DNA of 27,558 nt, from assembly GCA_949067325.1 (NCBI GenBank), contig CARTDZ010000010.1, positions 1-27,558 of the forward strand, read 5' to 3'. Below are positions 1 to 8,026 of this stretch, one piece after another. The notes beneath the pieces were generated by a model that saw only the letters and a list, made by a program, of their open reading frames with translations, did not search any database and had not been told where the DNA came from. The position numbers and the translations under genes were made by a program. Source of the DNA: an uncultured Eubacteriales bacterium (GTDB lineage Bacteria > Bacillota > Clostridia > Christensenellales > UBA1242). The stretch's first letter is position 1. Each line of letters starts with the position of its first letter.

Positions 1-26
1 TTGTTTTTTTTATTTTTGAAAAAGTA

Positions 27-55
27 TTGAAATTTGCTTTAAAAAAGAGTATAAT
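27..55 (+). promoter_or_regulatory. promoter of helD
   Basis: TTGAAA (27-32) and TATAAT (50-55) are separated by 17 bases, a near-consensus housekeeping sigma promoter. The start codon follows at 84, giving a short leader of about 20 bases that holds the ribosome site. Confidence 0.8.
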
Positions 56-83
56 ATAGACACTTAAAATTAAGGGGGTGCGT

Positions 84-2150
84 ATGGCTGAAATTGACCA
101 GAAAGAAAAGGACTACCTCAAACGTACAATCAAAGTTTGTCAGAACAAAATTGTTTTGACAAATGAGAAACTTTCACGTGTTCGCGAAGAGTTTGACAAA
201 GAGAAAAAATATTTAAGCGACAATTATTATTACCTCGACAAAGAAGGCAGTTTAAGCAAGAAGTTCAGTGATATTTCAATGCTTGAAGAAAATGCTCAAG
301 AGTTGGACGTGCAAATCAGGCGTCTTGAAACCCAAGTGAAAAGCCCATATTTTGCTCGCATTGATTTTACGCCGTATGGCAACAAAACGACGCAAAACCT
401 TTATATAGGTATAAACAATGTGCTTGACGGCACAAAAGTGCTTGTTGCTGACTGGAGAGCCCCTATCTCATCAATGTATTACGATTTTTCTTTGGGCGAA
501 GGATTTTTTGCTACCGAGCAGCGAAAAGTGAGTGGACTTATTTCACTTAAGAGGCAATATAAGATTGAAGACGGACAACTTGTTTCATATTTTGACACCG
601 ATCTTACTATAAATGACGACATTTTGAAGGAAGTTTTATCAAAAAATTCTTCAAGCAAGATGAAGCAGATTGTTTCTAGTATTCAAAAAGAACAAAATGC
701 AATCGTCCGCACTGAAAAGTTTGACAATATTTTAGTTCAAGGTGTGGCTGGAAGTGGAAAGACATCAATTGCACTGCATAGAGCGGCTTACCTTCTTTAT
801 AAGCACCGCAAAACGCTGAAAAGCAGCGACATTATCATTATTTCACCAAACAACATATTTTCAAGTTATATCAGTGAAGTTTTGCCTGAGCTTGGTGAAA
901 ACAACTTGGCCGAGACAACTTTTGACAACATTATGCGAGTGGAAATCCATCAGCCATGTCAGTCACGTGAGGATATGCTTGATGAAATTGCGACAAATCC
1001 TACACAAAAAAAGCTTGATGAGATATCTTACAAAGCTTCATTCGAATATCTTGATGATTTGTTAAATTTCTTAAGTGGTCCGCTTAGCGAAACTTTTACG
1101 CCTAAAACCCTGTCATATTTGCTTGGAATAAATGAAAACGATGAAAAGATTGAAATAGTCTTCCCCGAAGAGAAAACCCGAGAATTGTTTTTTGATACTT
1201 ACCGCGATTTGACAATTTATGAACGTATAAACAAGATAGCTTGGCAATACGCAATGGTATTTACCGAGAGGCGACATTACAACAAAGAGCAATTTAAAGG
1301 ATTACGTGACAGGTTTAAACACATTTTATACAACTTTTTGCCTATCAAAGACATAAACAAACTTTTTGAAATCTTTTTGGCAAGACATGGCCTATCTTCT
1401 TCAAAAAGCAAAACCATTTCTTATATGGACAAAGGCGCTTTGCTTGCAATAAAGCATTATTTGTATGGCTTTGAGCATGACTTTTCAGCGAAGTATCTCA
1501 TCATTGACGAAATGCAAGATTTTACGCCTGTCGATCTTTACCTTTTCAAAAAGTTATGGTCATGTCCAAGTATAATCCTTGGCGACATCAATCAATGTAT
1601 AGAAAAATGTTTGGGTGAAGAGTATTTGACAGAAACCTCTAAGATTTTGAAGGCAGAACTTGTAGAGCTAAAAAAGACCTACCGTTCGACCAAAGAAATT
1701 GCAGCATTTGCACATAATCTGATTGGTCTAAAAGATATTGAATATGTAAACCGAAATGGCGAAGATCCAAAGATCATAAAAAGCAATGATCAAGTGAATG
1801 AAATAGCCAAAATAGTAAGCGAGAACTCTCATTTTGATCACATCGCCATCGTTTGCAAATGTAAGAAAGAATGCCTTGAACTTGCAAAAGCATTGAAAGG
1901 AAAAGTTGATTTTAAGATTATCAATGAGCCAGAAGACTATAACAACAAGGTGCTTTTGACCACCTGTGCAACTGCAAAAGGCATCGAATTTGATTGCGTA
2001 ATTGTGCCAAATGCCGACGCGAATAATTATTCAAACAGTCTTGAAAAAAATATTTTGTATGTCTCTTCAACAAGAGCTTTGCATAAATTATACTTTATTT
2101 ATTCAGCCGAGCTTTCAAAATTTTTATGCAAAGTTCAAATTTCAAAGTAA
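84..2150 (+). CDS. helD: HelD-like UvrD/Rep-family helicase (RNA polymerase recycling factor)
   Basis: This 688-residue protein looks like HelD, the superfamily 1 helicase-like ATPase that binds RNA polymerase in Gram-positive bacteria and uses ATP to strip stalled polymerase from DNA. Visible features are a charged, probably coiled-coil N-terminus (about residues 1-85) that would form the arm entering the secondary channel, Walker A GVAGSGKTS at 220-228, Walker B IIDEMQDF near 473, the motif LKKTYRSTKEI near 530, and a C-terminal YVSSTRA motif of the UvrD type. I place the start at ATG 84 because AAGGGGG lies five bases upstream; an in-frame GTG at 78 overlaps that ribosome site. The length is a little below the roughly 750-780 residues usual for HelD. 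It is monocistronic and no convincing terminator follows. The family call is firm; the exact role rests on family knowledge. Confidence 0.87.
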   Translation: MAEIDQKEKDYLKRTIKVCQNKIVLTNEKLSRVREEFDKEKKYLSDNYYYLDKEGSLSKKFSDISMLEENAQELDVQIRRLETQVKSPYFARIDFTPYGNKTTQNLYIGINNVLDGTKVLVADWRAPISSMYYDFSLGEGFFATEQRKVSGLISLKRQYKIEDGQLVSYFDTDLTINDDILKEVLSKNSSSKMKQIVSSIQKEQNAIVRTEKFDNILVQGVAGSGKTSIALHRAAYLLYKHRKTLKSSDIIIISPNNIFSSYISEVLPELGENNLAETTFDNIMRVEIHQPCQSREDMLDEIATNPTQKKLDEISYKASFEYLDDLLNFLSGPLSETFTPKTLSYLLGINENDEKIEIVFPEEKTRELFFDTYRDLTIYERINKIAWQYAMVFTERRHYNKEQFKGLRDRFKHILYNFLPIKDINKLFEIFLARHGLSSSKSKTISYMDKGALLAIKHYLYGFEHDFSAKYLIIDEMQDFTPVDLYLFKKLWSCPSIILGDINQCIEKCLGEEYLTETSKILKAELVELKKTYRSTKEIAAFAHNLIGLKDIEYVNRNGEDPKIIKSNDQVNEIAKIVSENSHFDHIAIVCKCKKECLELAKALKGKVDFKIINEPEDYNNKVLLTTCATAKGIEFDCVIVPNADANNYSNSLEKNILYVSSTRALHKLYFIYSAELSKFLCKVQISK

Positions 2151-2185
2151 AATCAATGAAATTTCTTGAAAAATATTTTAAAATC

Positions 2186-2207
2186 TTTTGTCAAATGTTT
2201 GACAAAA
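2186..2207. repeat. 10-bp palindrome with an embedded -35 box
   Basis: TTTTGTCAAA and TTTGACAAAA form a perfect inverted repeat around a TG centre. No T run follows, so it is not a typical terminator; it looks more like an operator. Its right arm contains TTGACA (2199-2204), and TATATA lies 17 bases further on (2222-2227), so a + strand promoter may start within the gap. Confidence 0.4.
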
Positions 2208-2332
2208 TTGTCGCAATTTATTATATATAATATGGCTTAAAATTATAGCCTTGAAAAAATAGTTATATTTTCATATATTTTAGTCTTAAATTACGTCGAC
2301 ATTTATTGACAAACTACGTTAAACGCAAAAAA

Positions 2333-2355
2333 TAAGTGTGGAAATGTGGATAACT
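2333..2355. repeat. 23-bp direct repeat, copy 1 (tandem DnaA boxes)
   Basis: The bases from TAAGTGTGG to GATAACT are identical to 2428-2450, 95 bases downstream. Each copy carries a TGTGGAAAT/TGTGGATAA pair that shares one base. Confidence 0.75.
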
Positions 2356-2427
2356 TGCCAAAAATACCCTCTTATACAGACAAAAAGCCCTAAAATGTAT
2401 AAAAATAAGCGGTTGTGTATAAATATT

Positions 2428-2450
2428 TAAGTGTGGAAATGTGGATAACT
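2428..2450. repeat. 23-bp direct repeat, copy 2 (tandem DnaA boxes)
   Basis: Perfect copy of 2333-2355. TTATACACA (- strand, 2414-2422) lies just to its left, and the hisS promoter begins 38 bases to its right. Confidence 0.75.
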
Positions 2451-2487
2451 CTCTGTGGTTAATTTCACAATTTTTTGGCATATATAT

Positions 2488-2516
2488 TTGACTTTTGCTT
2501 GTTTTCGCTATATAAT
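2488..2516 (+). promoter_or_regulatory. promoter of hisS
   Basis: TTGACT (2488-2493) and TATAAT (2511-2516) are 17 bases apart. The hisS start at 2539 follows, with AGGAGA at 2529-2534 as ribosome site. Confidence 0.8.
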
Positions 2517-2538
2517 TTATATATTATCAGGAGAAATT

Positions 2539-3843
2539 ATGAATAATAAAGGGCTTGTTACGCCGCGAAAATTGTCGGGTTTTATGGAATTGTCACCTGA
2601 CAAACAGGTTGTGTTTGATGAAATGATTGACAAAATCAAAAAGGTATTTAAAACCAATTGTTTTATGCCTATTGACACCCCTGTTTTGGAACTAAGTGAG
2701 ATCTTGCTTGCCAAAAGCGGTGGTGCGATTGACAAAGAGCTTTATCACTTTAAAAAGGGCGACACTGACATTTGTATGCGTTATGACCTTACCGTTCCTC
2801 TTGCAAGATATGTTGCTATGAACTGCGAAAACCTTTTCTTTCCGTTCAAACGTTATCAGATAGGCAAGGTTTATCGTGGCGAGAGGGCGCAGAAAGGTCG
2901 TTTTCGTGAATTTTATCAATGTGATGCTGATATTATAGGAAATGAAAGTTTGCCTATTCCTGCTGATGCTGAATGCGTCAACCTTATTGACAAAGTTTTT
3001 AAAGAACTTGAAATAGATGTTGTAACTCATATCTCAAACAGGAATATATTGTTTGGGCTTTGTGAAGCTCTTGGCCTTGAGAAAGAAACCAATGAAATAC
3101 TTATAGTGCTTGACAAAATCAACAAGATTGGAAGAGAAAATGCAAGAGAAGAACTTGTTAGGCTTGGCGTAAAAGAAAAAGATATTGCTACACTTGTTGA
3201 TTTAACTTTGAAATGTGGTGAATTTGACAAGGTTTTGAAGGATATTGAAAAAATAACAGACAATGAATGTTATCAAAAAGGCATACGTGAGCTTAAAGAA
3301 CTTGGTGAGCTTATAAAAGTTATGGGTATAGATGGTTGTGTGCTTGATATTGGAATTATTCGTGGACAAAATTACTATACTGGCACGGTCTTTGAAGCTG
3401 TTTGCCCTGCTCACCCTGAGTTTGGAACTGTTTGCGGTGGCGGAAGATATGACAACCTTGCAGGTTATTTCACTGAAAAGAAATTGCCTGGTGTTGGCAT
3501 GAGCATTGGCCTCACACGCTTGTTTGACCTGCTTGACAACAATGACCTGCTGCCTGCCCACCCTATTTCGTCAACAACGCTTTGCATTTTGCCACTTGGC
3601 GACACTTTGAGTGAATGTTTCAAGCTTTGCGCTTTCTTCAAAGAGCAAGATATTTACTGCGAAGTAAATTACAGCGAAAGATCATTTAAAGCAAAGCTCA
3701 AAGAGGCAAATAAGAAAGAAATACCATTTGTCTTAATTGTTGGCGAAGAGGAAGTCAAACACGAGACTTACAACTTAAAAAACATGAAAACTGGTGAACA
3801 ATTCACTCTCTCTAAAGAAGAAATTTTGAAATCTGTAAAATAG
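2539..3843 (+). CDS. hisS: histidine--tRNA ligase
   Basis: This 434-residue class II synthetase charges tRNA-His with histidine in the cytoplasm. The sequence shows the HisRS signature YDLTVPLARYVA, motif 2 around GKVYRGERAQKGRFREFYQCD, the histidine-binding RGQNYYTGTVFE (usually RGLDYYTGT in relatives), and motif 3 GVGMSIGLTRLFDLL. A C-terminal anticodon-binding domain begins near LCILPLGDTL. The length is normal for the family. I chose ATG 2539 because AGGAGA sits just upstream and the conserved N-terminus begins there; the frame stays open back to 2455 but that part overlaps the promoter. It is monocistronic, with its own promoter and a terminator at its 3' end. The nearby DnaA boxes raise the possibility of replication-linked control, which is inference. 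Confidence 0.96.
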   Translation: MNNKGLVTPRKLSGFMELSPDKQVVFDEMIDKIKKVFKTNCFMPIDTPVLELSEILLAKSGGAIDKELYHFKKGDTDICMRYDLTVPLARYVAMNCENLFFPFKRYQIGKVYRGERAQKGRFREFYQCDADIIGNESLPIPADAECVNLIDKVFKELEIDVVTHISNRNILFGLCEALGLEKETNEILIVLDKINKIGRENAREELVRLGVKEKDIATLVDLTLKCGEFDKVLKDIEKITDNECYQKGIRELKELGELIKVMGIDGCVLDIGIIRGQNYYTGTVFEAVCPAHPEFGTVCGGGRYDNLAGYFTEKKLPGVGMSIGLTRLFDLLDNNDLLPAHPISSTTLCILPLGDTLSECFKLCAFFKEQDIYCEVNYSERSFKAKLKEANKKEIPFVLIVGEEEVKHETYNLKNMKTGEQFTLSKEEILKSVK

Positions 3844-3868
3844 GCTTTTTAAGTAGGCCTATTTTTTT
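3837..3868 (+). terminator. intrinsic terminator of hisS
   Basis: AAAATAGGC (3837-3845) pairs with GCCTATTTT (3857-3865) across an 11-base loop, and the T run continues to 3868. The left arm overlaps the end of the hisS coding region. Confidence 0.85.
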
Positions 3869-3889
3869 AATCAAAGTTTTTTTTCAAAC

Positions 3890-4060
3890 CTTGCACTTTC
3901 TTTCGCTTATGCTCACCTTCTTATACTTTCTTTTGCTCATGTGCATCTGCTTGCACTGCCTCTCATCTTCTTACTCTTTTCTTGCGCTTCTTCTCATCTA
4001 CTTACACTTTTCTTGCACTTCCTCTCATCTTCTTGCATATGCTTGCACCTATGCTGTGGT
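3890..4060. repeat. pyrimidine-rich degenerate tandem repeat
   Basis: The + strand here is almost entirely C and T, organised in imperfect units of about 31 bases. The clearest pair is 3970-4000 and 4001-4031, matching at 27 of 31 positions; 3950-3969 matches the second half of the unit. A 60-codon open frame across it is a by-product of the repeat and encodes only a low-complexity hydrophobic string. It lies between the hisS terminator and the uvrC promoter. Confidence 0.65.
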
Positions 4061-4092
4061 TTTTATCTTTTGATGTTATTTAACGTTTTTCT

Positions 4093-4120
4093 TTGAAAAA
4101 TTATGTTTTTGGGGTATAAT
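4093..4120 (+). promoter_or_regulatory. promoter of uvrC, predicting a leaderless mRNA
   Basis: TTGAAA (4093-4098) and TATAAT (4115-4120) are 16 bases apart. The uvrC ATG begins at 4127, about where transcription should start, and no Shine-Dalgarno sequence lies between. Confidence 0.75.
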
Positions 4121-4126
4121 TGGGCT

Positions 4127-5941
4127 ATGAACTTAAAAATTAAAGAAAAGCTTAAAGTTTTGACTACGAGAAGCGGCGTCTATGTTATGAAGGACAAGGA
4201 CGGCGTAGTTATTTATGTTGGCAAGGCAAAAAATTTGAAAAATCGTGTCAGTCAGTATTTTAGAAATTCGCCAAAGCCTAGCAAAGTTCAAGCTATGGTT
4301 GACAACGTTGACGACTTTGAATATTTTATCACACTTTCTGAAATGGACGCACTTGCTCTTGAGAGCAACCTCATAAAAAAACATCAGCCTTTTTACAACA
4401 TTCTGCTTAAGGACGGCAAGCAGTTTCCTTACATCAAAATCAATGTCAAAGAGCCTTTTCCTAAACTTGAGATAGTGAGAAAGGTTAAAAATGATGGCGC
4501 AAAGTATTTTGGACCTTACTTTGCTGGACTTGATGCAAGAGAGATTGTCAAGACTGTTGGAGCTGCTTTTAAAATACGAACTTGCAGCAACAAAATTTCT
4601 TCAACTTCAATTGCCAAGCGTGAATGCTTAAACTTTTCACTTGGGCTTTGTTCTGCCCCCTGCACAAAGAGGATTGATGAAGTTGAATATCGCAAAGAAA
4701 TTGACAAAGTTATCAATTTTTTAAATGGCAATGATGATGAAATAGAAGCTATTTTGCTTGCAAAAATGGAAAAAGCTTCAAAGAATGAAAATTTTGAACA
4801 CGCCCTGCTTCTTCGCGACCGACTGAAAATGATTGCAAAACTCAAGCAGCGTGTTGTTGCAAACTTGCCTAAAAATGTTGACAAAGATGTGGTGGCTTAT
4901 CAAACAGATGGCCTTTCTGGTGTTATAACAACCATGATTGTCCGTGGCGGCAAGATTTTGGGGGTTATGAACTATCCTTGCAACGATGGTGAACTTGAAG
5001 AAGGGCAAACGCTTTTCAATTTTCTTGTTCAGTTTTATCAAAACATGATTATGCCACATGAAGTTATATTAAGTCATCAAATACCCGACCAAAATTTGTT
5101 GTTTGAATTTTTGGGCAAAAAGGCCAGTTTGATAACAAACCCTCACAGCACAAACAAAACCTTGCTTGAGATGGCCAAAGACAATGCGAGAGAATATCTT
5201 GAAAAGCATATTGAAAAAGAGAAGATAAGATACAACAACACTTTGGGTGCTTTGAAGGTGTTGAAGGAGAAATTGAAGCTTAAAACCCTGCCAATGCGAA
5301 TGGAGTGTTATGACATTTCAAACATAAGCGGAACAAACAAGGTTTGCTCAATGGTTGTCTTTATTGGTGGAGAGCCTGCTAAGAAGGAATATCGCAAGTT
5401 CAAAATCAAGACCGTGAAAGGTTCAAACGACTTTGCTTCACTTGCCGAGGCGTTGACAAGACGGCTTAAGCGGCTTAAAAATGGTGAAGGCGAAAGCTTT
5501 AAAGAAAAACCAGACCTTATTATTATTGATGGTGGAAAAGGTCAACTTTCGTCCACTTATGAGATATTATCTTCTTCTGGCGTCGAAGGCATTGAAATGA
5601 TAAGCTTGGCCAAGAGGATTGAAGAAGTCTTTAAGCCAAGTTCTAGCCAGCCTATTCTTTTGAAGCCTGGCAGCGCTGAGCTTCGACTTTTGCAGCGAAT
5701 AAGAGATGAAGCTCACAGATTTGCCATCACCTTTCACCGAGCTATACGCACAAAGCAACAAACGCAAAGCACACTTGACCAAATTGTCGGCGTAGGGCCT
5801 AAAAAACGTGATGCCCTGCTCAAAGCTTTTGGCACAAGTGAAGAGGTAGCAAAAGCCAGTATTGATGAGCTTGCTTCAGTAAAAGAAATCCCGCTGACGC
5901 TGGCGATAAAAATTCATGATTTTTTTGAAAATAACAAGTAA
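4127..5941 (+). CDS. uvrC: UvrABC system protein C (excinuclease subunit C)
   Basis: This 604-residue protein is the dual-incision nuclease of nucleotide excision repair, cutting on both sides of a lesion handed over by UvrA and UvrB. In order it shows a GIY-YIG nuclease domain (about residues 15-45, with SGVYVMKDKDG and IYVGKAKNLKNRV), a cysteine-containing linker (CLNFSLGLCSAPC), a UVR domain that contacts UvrB (about 210-240), an RNase H-like 5' nuclease domain with ECYDIS near 395 and IIIDGGKGQL near 468, and a C-terminal helix-hairpin-helix (VGVGPKKRDALL). The length is normal. The start is ATG 4127; an upstream in-frame ATG at 4103 lies between the -35 and -10 boxes and cannot be on the mRNA from this promoter. 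The ATG sits at the expected transcription start, so translation is probably leaderless. Confidence 0.96.
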   Translation: MNLKIKEKLKVLTTRSGVYVMKDKDGVVIYVGKAKNLKNRVSQYFRNSPKPSKVQAMVDNVDDFEYFITLSEMDALALESNLIKKHQPFYNILLKDGKQFPYIKINVKEPFPKLEIVRKVKNDGAKYFGPYFAGLDAREIVKTVGAAFKIRTCSNKISSTSIAKRECLNFSLGLCSAPCTKRIDEVEYRKEIDKVINFLNGNDDEIEAILLAKMEKASKNENFEHALLLRDRLKMIAKLKQRVVANLPKNVDKDVVAYQTDGLSGVITTMIVRGGKILGVMNYPCNDGELEEGQTLFNFLVQFYQNMIMPHEVILSHQIPDQNLLFEFLGKKASLITNPHSTNKTLLEMAKDNAREYLEKHIEKEKIRYNNTLGALKVLKEKLKLKTLPMRMECYDISNISGTNKVCSMVVFIGGEPAKKEYRKFKIKTVKGSNDFASLAEALTRRLKRLKNGEGESFKEKPDLIIIDGGKGQLSSTYEILSSSGVEGIEMISLAKRIEEVFKPSSSQPILLKPGSAELRLLQRIRDEAHRFAITFHRAIRTKQQTQSTLDQIVGVGPKKRDALLKAFGTSEEVAKASIDELASVKEIPLTLAIKIHDFFENNK

Positions 5942-5975
5942 AATAGTCAATTTTCTCAAAAATATTTAAATTAAT

Positions 5976-6004
5976 TTGGCTTTCGCTAGTAAAAAATATA
6001 TAAT
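5976..6004 (+). promoter_or_regulatory. promoter of the DapB-like dehydrogenase gene
   Basis: TTGGCT (5976-5981) and TATAAT (5999-6004) are 17 bases apart. GGAGGA at 6018-6023 and the ATG at 6030 follow. Confidence 0.7.
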
Positions 6005-6029
6005 ATATTTAGTTATAGGAGGAAAATTT

Positions 6030-7175
6030 ATGAACAAAATCACAATGATACAATATGGCTGTGGCAAGATGAGCGCTTACACTATGCGTTATGCTCTTGA
6101 AAAAGGAGTTAAGATTGTTGGAGCATTTGATATCAATCCTGACATTATTGGCAAAGACATAAGCACAATTATTGGCGGCAAAAAAATAGGTGTAAAAGTG
6201 CAAAATGCAAGCGAGCTTGACGCTTTCTTAAAAAGCACGCCTGTTGACGTTGCGGTTATCACTACTACCAGCATTTTGGCTGAAAACGCTCCTGCAATGG
6301 AAGTATGTGCTAAACATGGTGTAAATGCAATTTCTACTTGCGAAGAAGCATTTTTTCCACAAAATTCAAATCCAAAGGTTACCAAAAAAATCGACGCACT
6401 TGCAAAAGAAAATGGTTGCACTATCTGCGGAAGCGGCTATCAAGATGTATTTTGGGGCAATCTTATAAGCGTGCTTGCTGGAGCAACTCACAAAATCACA
6501 ACTATTCGTGGCAAATCAAGTTATAATGTTGAAGACTATGGCATTTCGCTGGCAAAAGTTCATGGAGCAGGGCTTACAAAAGCCGCTTTTGAAAAAGAAA
6601 TTGCATCAGCTGACAACATCAGCGATGAGGAACGCAAAAAGCTTATCAATGCTGGCAAGTTTGCTCCAAGTTATATGTGGAATGTCAACGGCTGGCTCTG
6701 CTCAAAGCTTGGCCTTCATGTAAAGCGTCAAACCCAAAAATGCGTGCCACAGATCGCCAAGGAAGACATTGAAAGTTCTACACTTGGTATAACTATCAAA
6801 AAAGGCCAATGTACTGGTATGAGCGCTGTTGTAACTACAGAAACCAAGGAAGGCATAACAATCATTGCTGAATGCATTGGCAAAGTATATGGCCCAAATG
6901 ACTTCGACTGCAATGACTGGACTATTGAAGGTGAGCCTAACACACGCGTGGTGATTGAACGCCCTTCAACTGTGGAATTGACTTGCGCGACAGTAGTAAA
7001 TAGAATACCAGAACTTCTTTGTGCGCCTGCTGGTTATACAACTACTGAATATATGCCAGAAAACTTTTATAAAGCAGAAGCGCTGCACAAATACATTGAA
7101 GAAGTTGGTTGCTGCGACTGCGACGACTGTCACGACGACTGCCACGAAGGCTGCCACGGCAATTGCAAAAAATAA
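6030..7175 (+). CDS. DapB-like NAD(P)-dependent dehydrogenase with Cys/His-rich tail
   Basis: This 381-residue protein begins with a Rossmann-type segment (MIQYGCGKMSAYTMRYAL, then VGAFDINPDIIGKDI) like the N-terminal domain of dihydrodipicolinate reductase. It resembles the DapB-related group that includes 2,4-diaminopentanoate dehydrogenase, longer than true DapB (about 250-270 residues). Substrate and pathway cannot be read from the sequence, and no amino-acid fermentation genes are nearby. The last 23 residues are unusual: seven cysteines and three histidines in CDDCHDDCHEGCHGNC-like spacing after an ordinary domain, likely a metal-binding tail. The start at 6030 is fixed by GGAGGA six bases upstream. 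The gene has its own promoter and I see no convincing terminator after it. Family call fairly sure, function open. Confidence 0.7.
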   Translation: MNKITMIQYGCGKMSAYTMRYALEKGVKIVGAFDINPDIIGKDISTIIGGKKIGVKVQNASELDAFLKSTPVDVAVITTTSILAENAPAMEVCAKHGVNAISTCEEAFFPQNSNPKVTKKIDALAKENGCTICGSGYQDVFWGNLISVLAGATHKITTIRGKSSYNVEDYGISLAKVHGAGLTKAAFEKEIASADNISDEERKKLINAGKFAPSYMWNVNGWLCSKLGLHVKRQTQKCVPQIAKEDIESSTLGITIKKGQCTGMSAVVTTETKEGITIIAECIGKVYGPNDFDCNDWTIEGEPNTRVVIERPSTVELTCATVVNRIPELLCAPAGYTTTEYMPENFYKAEALHKYIEEVGCCDCDDCHDDCHEGCHGNCKK

Positions 7176-7222
7176 TCTATCAAAGAATGCTTAAAAAATT
7201 GTCAAAGACGCTTAATTGCCTC

Positions 7223-7250
7223 TTGACTTTTTTTTAAATAAGATTATAAT
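7223..7250 (+). promoter_or_regulatory. promoter of tmk
   Basis: TTGACT (7223-7228) and TATAAT (7245-7250) are 16 bases apart, with AGGAG at 7262-7266 and ATG at 7274. Confidence 0.8.
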
Positions 7251-7273
7251 AGGAATTATATAGGAGAAAATAT

Positions 7274-7936
7274 ATGAAAAAAGGTATTTTTATCACTTTT
7301 GAAGGTGGCGATGCTTGCGGAAAATCCTCTCAAATAACACTTTTTAAGCAATACGTTCAAAACCTTTCATTCAGTGATGATTTTGTTTTTATTCGTGAGC
7401 CAGGCGGAACCAAACTGAGCGAAAATATCAGAGAACTTGTTCTTAACTACACTGAAGATGCCCCTACTCCAAAAGCAGAGCTTTTGATGTTGCTTGCCTC
7501 AAGGGCGCAACTTTGCGAAAAAGTTATATTCCCTGCTTTAAAACAAGGAAAAATTGTTGTTTCAGATCGTTTTTATGACTCAACCATTGCTTATCAAGGA
7601 GTGGCAAGAGGTATAATGACGCCTGAAGAAATTTTAAAAGTAAATAGTCTTGTTGTAGGTGATTTGAAACCAGATCTCACCTTCTATCTAAAAGTTAGCC
7701 CTGAAGTAGCTGCTGCAAGAAAACAAAAAATGGGTCAAGAACTTGACCGCTTCGAAAAAGAAAAACTTGATTTTCATCAAAAAGTTTGCGATGGCTATGA
7801 CTATATGGCAAAAAAAGAAAGTGAAAGATTTAAAATCATAGACGCCTCTCAAAATATAGAGGCTGTTCACCACACAATAATAGAAACTTTAGAAAATTTT
7901 ATTGCAAACAAGGATCTTAATGATATAAATTTATAA
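7274..7936 (+). CDS. tmk: thymidylate kinase
   Basis: This 220-residue cytoplasmic kinase phosphorylates dTMP to dTDP on the way to dTTP. Visible features are the P-loop FEGGDACGKSSQ (residues 9-20), the substrate-binding EPGGTKLSENIREL segment, LLMLLASRAQ, the DRFYDSTIAYQG motif that binds the nucleotide, and a LID-like segment KQKMGQELDRFE. The length is typical. AGGAG lies eight bases before the ATG. It stands alone here, without the holB or yaaQ neighbours often seen in Bacillota. A hairpin with a T-rich tail at 7994-8026 could end the transcript. Confidence 0.95.
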   Translation: MKKGIFITFEGGDACGKSSQITLFKQYVQNLSFSDDFVFIREPGGTKLSENIRELVLNYTEDAPTPKAELLMLLASRAQLCEKVIFPALKQGKIVVSDRFYDSTIAYQGVARGIMTPEEILKVNSLVVGDLKPDLTFYLKVSPEVAAARKQKMGQELDRFEKEKLDFHQKVCDGYDYMAKKESERFKIIDASQNIEAVHHTIIETLENFIANKDLNDINL

Positions 7937-7993
7937 CAAATAAAAAAAAGCCTTTAGTCACTTACTTTTGAAACTAGCGGAATAATTAAAGAG

Positions 7994-8026
7994 AAACATA
8001 GACAAAAACAGCCTATGTTTTCTTTT
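7994..8026 (+). terminator. probable terminator downstream of tmk
   Basis: AAACATAG (7994-8001) pairs with CTATGTTT (8013-8020), followed by the T-rich TCTTTTTG. The stem is AT-rich and lies about 60 bases after the stop codon, so the call is moderate. Confidence 0.5.

Larger units (their letters stand above)
2151..2538. promoter_or_regulatory. non-coding region with DnaA-box cluster; candidate oriC or DnaA-controlled region
   Basis: This 388-base gap has no credible gene. From left to right it holds a 10-bp palindrome (2186-2207), a very AT-rich stretch (about 2211-2295) and a cluster of DnaA-box matches at 2337-2462. Read on the - strand the boxes are TTATCCACA at 2345-2353 and 2440-2448 (perfect), TTATACACA at 2414-2422, ATTTCCACA at 2337-2345 and 2432-2440, and TTAACCACA at 2454-2462. 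A + strand near match, TTATACAGA, lies at 2372-2380. The tandem TTATCCACA/TTTCCACA pairs resemble the unwinding-side boxes of Bacillus subtilis oriC. No dnaA or dnaN is in view, so the origin call is an inference. DnaA control of hisS or a titration site would also fit. Confidence 0.55.

Noticed and set aside
2333..2450. The repeated 23-mers as a short CRISPR array
   Set aside because: Only two copies 95 bases apart, they consist of DnaA boxes, and there are no cas genes.
3891..4073. 60-residue hydrophobic open frame
   Set aside because: It lies wholly within the pyrimidine repeat, has no ribosome site, and its Leu/Cys/Ser-rich content follows from the C/T bias.
4103..4126. Upstream ATG for uvrC
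   Set aside because: It lies between the -35 and -10 boxes, so it would not be on the mRNA from that promoter.
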